64,000 bases of DNA from Streptomyces kurssanovii. Its GTDB lineage: Bacteria; Actinomycetota; Actinomycetes; Streptomycetales; Streptomycetaceae. The DNA lies in contig NZ_BMTN01000002.1 of the NCBI RefSeq assembly GCF_014649695.1, positions 372,001-436,000 of the forward strand, in the 5' to 3' direction. This document shows, piece by piece, positions 61,793-64,000 of the stretch; the first letter of the stretch is position 1, and each line of letters starts with the position of its first letter. Below the pieces are notes generated by a model. The model was not told where the DNA came from. It did no database searches and saw only the letters and a program-made list of their open reading frames with translations. The position numbers and the translations under genes were made by a program.

Positions 61793-62191
61793 CTAGTCGA
61801 GGTGACCGGGGCCGAAGGCCTGCGGGAGCATCTCGGAGAGCGGCAGGACCCCGCCCGGGGTGTCCAGCAGCAGCCCCGGGCCGCCGAACTCGTACAGCAG
61901 CTGACGGCAGCGGCCGCACGGCACCAGCAACTCGCCCCTGCCGTCCACACAGGTGAAGTGGGTCAGCCGGCCGCCGCCGGTCGCCTGGAGCTGCGAGACG
62001 AGGCCGCACTCGGCGCACAGCCCGAGCCCGTACGAGGCGTTCTCGACGTTGCAGCCGGTCACCGTGCGGCCGTCGTCGACGAGGGCGGCGACACCGACCG
62101 GGAAGCCCGAGTAGGGGGCGTACGCGTGCGACATCGCCTCACGCGCCCGTACCCGCAGGGCCTCCCAGTCGAAGCCGGCGTCCGTGCTCAC
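61793..62191 (-). CDS. cdd: cytidine deaminase
   Basis: Zinc enzyme that converts cytidine to uridine, 132 residues. Motifs: YAPYSGFPVGVAAL, GCNVENASYGLGLCAECGLV with the first zinc Cys and catalytic glutamate, and LVPCGRCRQLLYEF with the two other zinc cysteines. The GTG start overlaps the permease stop (GTGA), so it is translated with the nucleoside importer. deoA is 142 bp downstream with its own operator. Confidence 0.95.
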   Translation of the reverse strand: MSTDAGFDWEALRVRAREAMSHAYAPYSGFPVGVAALVDDGRTVTGCNVENASYGLGLCAECGLVSQLQATGGGRLTHFTCVDGRGELLVPCGRCRQLLYEFGGPGLLLDTPGGVLPLSEMLPQAFGPGHLD

Positions 62192-63456
62192 TTGCCCTGG
62201 CCCCTGAAGTACGGCTGCCCGTTGGCCTTCGGCATGCGCAGCCGCTGTGCGGACACGGCGAGCACCAGCAGCGTGGCCACGTACGGTGCCGCGTCCACGA
62301 ACTGGCTCGGGAGCTCGTCCGTGAGCGCGTACCAGGTGAACAGCAGCGCGGAGAAGGCGGCCGAGATCACGGCCCCGACGTACTTCTTCCTGTACAGCTG
62401 CCAGATGACCGCGATGAGCAGCAGGATGGCGAGCAGCAGCAGCATCGCGTGGACGTTCACGGCACCGCCGCGCAGCTTGAGGCTGTCGGTGAAGCCGAAC
62501 AGGCCGGCTCCCAGCGCCATACCGCCGGGCATCCAGTTGCCGAAGATCATGGCGGCGAGACCGATGTAGCCGCGGCCGCCGGTCTGGCCCTCCTGGTAGA
62601 TGCCGGTGATGATCGCGAGGAACGCGCCGCCGAGGCCGGCCAGTCCGCCGGAGACGATGACGGCGATGTACTTGTACTTGTAGACGTTGACGCCGAGCGA
62701 CTCGGCGGCGATCGGGTTCTCGCCGCAGGAGCGCAGACGCAGACCGAACGACGTCCGCCACAGCACCCACCAGGTGCCGGGCACCAGCAGCAGCGCGACG
62801 ACGGTGAGCAGCGACAGGTTGGTGATCAGACCGCCCAGCACACCGGCCAGGTCGGAGACGAAGAACCAGTGCCTGGCCTGGAGGTCCCCCAGCCAGTCCG
62901 AGAGCCCGGGGACCGTGATCCGCTCGATGGCGTCGATACGCGGCGACTGCTTGGAGGAGCCGCCCTCGGTCTCGGCGAAGGTGAAGTTGGACATGTACCG
63001 GGTGAGGCCGGTGGCCAGGATGGTGATGGCCACACCGGAGACGATGTGGTTGACCTTGAACGTCACCGTCATCACCGCGTGCAGCAGACCGCCGAGCGCG
63101 CCGCCGGCGATACCGACCAGCACACCGGTCCACGGGCCCCACTGGTAGCCCGCCCAGGCGCCGAACCAGGTGCCGAGGATCATCATGCCCTCGAGACCGA
63201 TGTTGATCACACCGGCCCGCTCTGCCCACAGACCGCCGAGGCCGGCGAGACCGATCGGCACGGCCAGCTGGAGCGCGCCGGAGACCTGGCCGACGGAGGT
63301 GAGGTCGTCCGCACCGCTGATCACGCGTACGAGGGAGAACAGCGCCAGGCCGCCCCCGACGATCAGGTAGATGACGGGCAGGGACAGCTTGCGGCGGCTG
63401 CCGCCCTTCTTGGGCGCGGTGCTCGCCAGGGAGACAGTGCTCGTGGACTCGCTCAT
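62188..63456 (-). CDS. ABC transporter permease, BPL_transp_2 family (probable nucleoside importer, second permease)
   Basis: A 422-residue membrane protein of the RbsC/BmpC-like family. LAVPIGLAGLGGLWAERAGV, INIGLEGMMILGTWFGAWAG, GENPIAAESLGVNVYKYKYI and GGLAGLGGAFLAIITGIYQE are family motifs. About ten hydrophobic helices. GTGA/ATGA overlaps link it to the other permease and to cytidine deaminase, which supports nucleosides as substrate. A sugar substrate is possible from family alone. Its ATP-binding and lipoprotein partners would lie outside the window. Confidence 0.93.
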   Translation of the reverse strand: MSESTSTVSLASTAPKKGGSRRKLSLPVIYLIVGGGLALFSLVRVISGADDLTSVGQVSGALQLAVPIGLAGLGGLWAERAGVINIGLEGMMILGTWFGAWAGYQWGPWTGVLVGIAGGALGGLLHAVMTVTFKVNHIVSGVAITILATGLTRYMSNFTFAETEGGSSKQSPRIDAIERITVPGLSDWLGDLQARHWFFVSDLAGVLGGLITNLSLLTVVALLLVPGTWWVLWRTSFGLRLRSCGENPIAAESLGVNVYKYKYIAVIVSGGLAGLGGAFLAIITGIYQEGQTGGRGYIGLAAMIFGNWMPGGMALGAGLFGFTDSLKLRGGAVNVHAMLLLLAILLLIAVIWQLYRKKYVGAVISAAFSALLFTWYALTDELPSQFVDAAPYVATLLVLAVSAQRLRMPKANGQPYFRGQGK

Positions 63457-64000
63457 GCCGCCGCCACCTCCTTGTTCTTGCGGGCCTGGGCGGCAAGCTC
63501 CTCGCCGACCTTCTGCTGCTGGCGGCGGAGCCCGTACTGACGGACCAGCTCGTAGGACACGACGACCGCGATCACGATCAGGCCCTGCATGATCAGCGCC
63601 AGCTCCTTCGGGTAACCCTCGAGCCCGATGCCTTCGGCCGTCTTGTCGAGGAAGGCGAAGAGCAGCGAGGCGAAGAGGATGCCGATCGGATTGTTGCGGC
63701 CGAGCAGGGCGATGCCGATGGCCGTGAAGCCGACACCGACCGGGAAGCTCAGGCTGTAGGTGTGCGTCTGGCCGAGCAGCATCGGCATACCGGCGAGACC
63801 GGCCATGGCACCGGAGATCAGCATGGCCGTGAGGACCATCTTCTTGGCGTCGACGCCGCTCGCCTGGGCGGCGGACTCGCTGGCGCCGGTGGCGCGCAGG
63901 TCGAAGCCGAAGCGGGTGCGGCCGAGCACGAACCAGTAGACGATGCCCAGCGCGAAGGCCACGAAGGTGAAGCCGTAGATGGTGCCGCCGTCCAGCGACA
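63453..64000 (-). CDS. ABC transporter permease, first subunit, C-terminal part
   Basis: The C-terminal 181 residues of a permease of the same family; the start lies beyond the window. Seen motifs: ATGASESAAQASGVDAKKMV, SGAMAGLAGMPMLLGQTHTY, GVGFTAIGIALLGRNNPIGI, then the basic C-terminus QQQKVGEELAAQARKNKE. It overlaps the next permease by ATGA. Together they would make the heterodimeric channel of a nucleoside importer, like NupP/NupQ of Gram-positive bacteria. Confidence 0.92.
   Translation of the reverse strand, partial: SLDGGTIYGFTFVAFALGIVYWFVLGRTRFGFDLRATGASESAAQASGVDAKKMVLTAMLISGAMAGLAGMPMLLGQTHTYSLSFPVGVGFTAIGIALLGRNNPIGILFASLLFAFLDKTAEGIGLEGYPKELALIMQGLIVIAVVVSYELVRQYGLRRQQQKVGEELAAQARKNKEVAAA

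Overview
This is high-GC DNA with densely packed genes, frequent GTG starts, GTGA/ATGA translational overlaps and GC-rich hairpin terminators. Gene content points to a Streptomyces chromosome core region: afsQ1/afsQ2/sigQ, cya, a GAF-GGDEF protein, pccB-pccE-accA2 and Streptomyces-type lipoproteins. I recognise the order as matching the S. coelicolor segment around hutH, cya, accA2, deoC, afsQ1 and add. That is from memory, not from a search. No rRNA, tRNA, CRISPR array, prophage or insertion sequence was recognised.

Layout. 0-1.5 kb: DrrAB-type ABC exporter (permease cut by the window edge). 1.7-8.9 kb: threonine ammonia-lyase, MarR regulator, a sigma-like protein coupled to a one-helix membrane protein, metB, msrA and a secreted protein. 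8.9-14.8 kb: DoxX protein; an ABC-F protein preceded by an 11-codon leader ORF and a hairpin; XRE regulator, DUF1330, GNAT, L,D-transpeptidase lipoprotein. 15.1-21 kb: acidic protein, LARTG sortase substrate, hutH, GAF-GGDEF protein, enoyl-CoA hydratase, adenylate cyclase. 21-29.4 kb: birA, pccB, pccE, SGNH hydrolase/TetR pair, a 42-residue membrane protein, maf and biotinylated accA2. Together birA, pccB, pccE and accA2 supply a propionyl-CoA carboxylase and its biotin ligase. 29.4-34.9 kb: TetR genes (one frameshifted), DeoR regulator, LpdA-like flavoprotein. 35-43.8 kb: purine nucleoside phosphorylase, a GC-rich repeat array, phosphopentomutase/phosphomannomutase, deoC and two aldehyde dehydrogenases (one missing its catalytic half), uridine kinase. 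44-49 kb: sigQ divergent from afsQ1-afsQ2-lipoprotein, with an AfsQ1 box between them. 49-57 kb: small lipoproteins, add, a serine-less hydrolase, LysR/MFS pair, SnoaL-type ECF sigma factor and several gene remnants. 57.4-64 kb: ABC-2 exporter, STAS protein, then deoA, cdd and two nucleoside ABC permeases.

The main functional theme on the right is nucleoside salvage and catabolism: import (63 kb permeases), deamination (cdd, add), phosphorolysis (deoA, punA), pentose-phosphate isomerisation (36.8 kb mutase), aldol cleavage (deoC) and aldehyde oxidation. The strongest unexplained signal is a 12-bp palindrome, CTACGCGCGTAG. It occurs exactly in front of punA, deoC and add, and with one change in front of deoA. 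At punA, deoC and add it sits beside a -10 box 6-7 nt from the start codon, suggesting leaderless transcripts. This looks like one regulon whose regulator is not identified here.

Three genes (TetR at 31 kb, lipoprotein at 49.5 kb, phosphotransferase at 57 kb) each carry a 1-2 nt frameshift in GC-rich sequence. These may be real decay or sequencing indels. Coordinates of starts are my choices; alternatives are given where the evidence is balanced.
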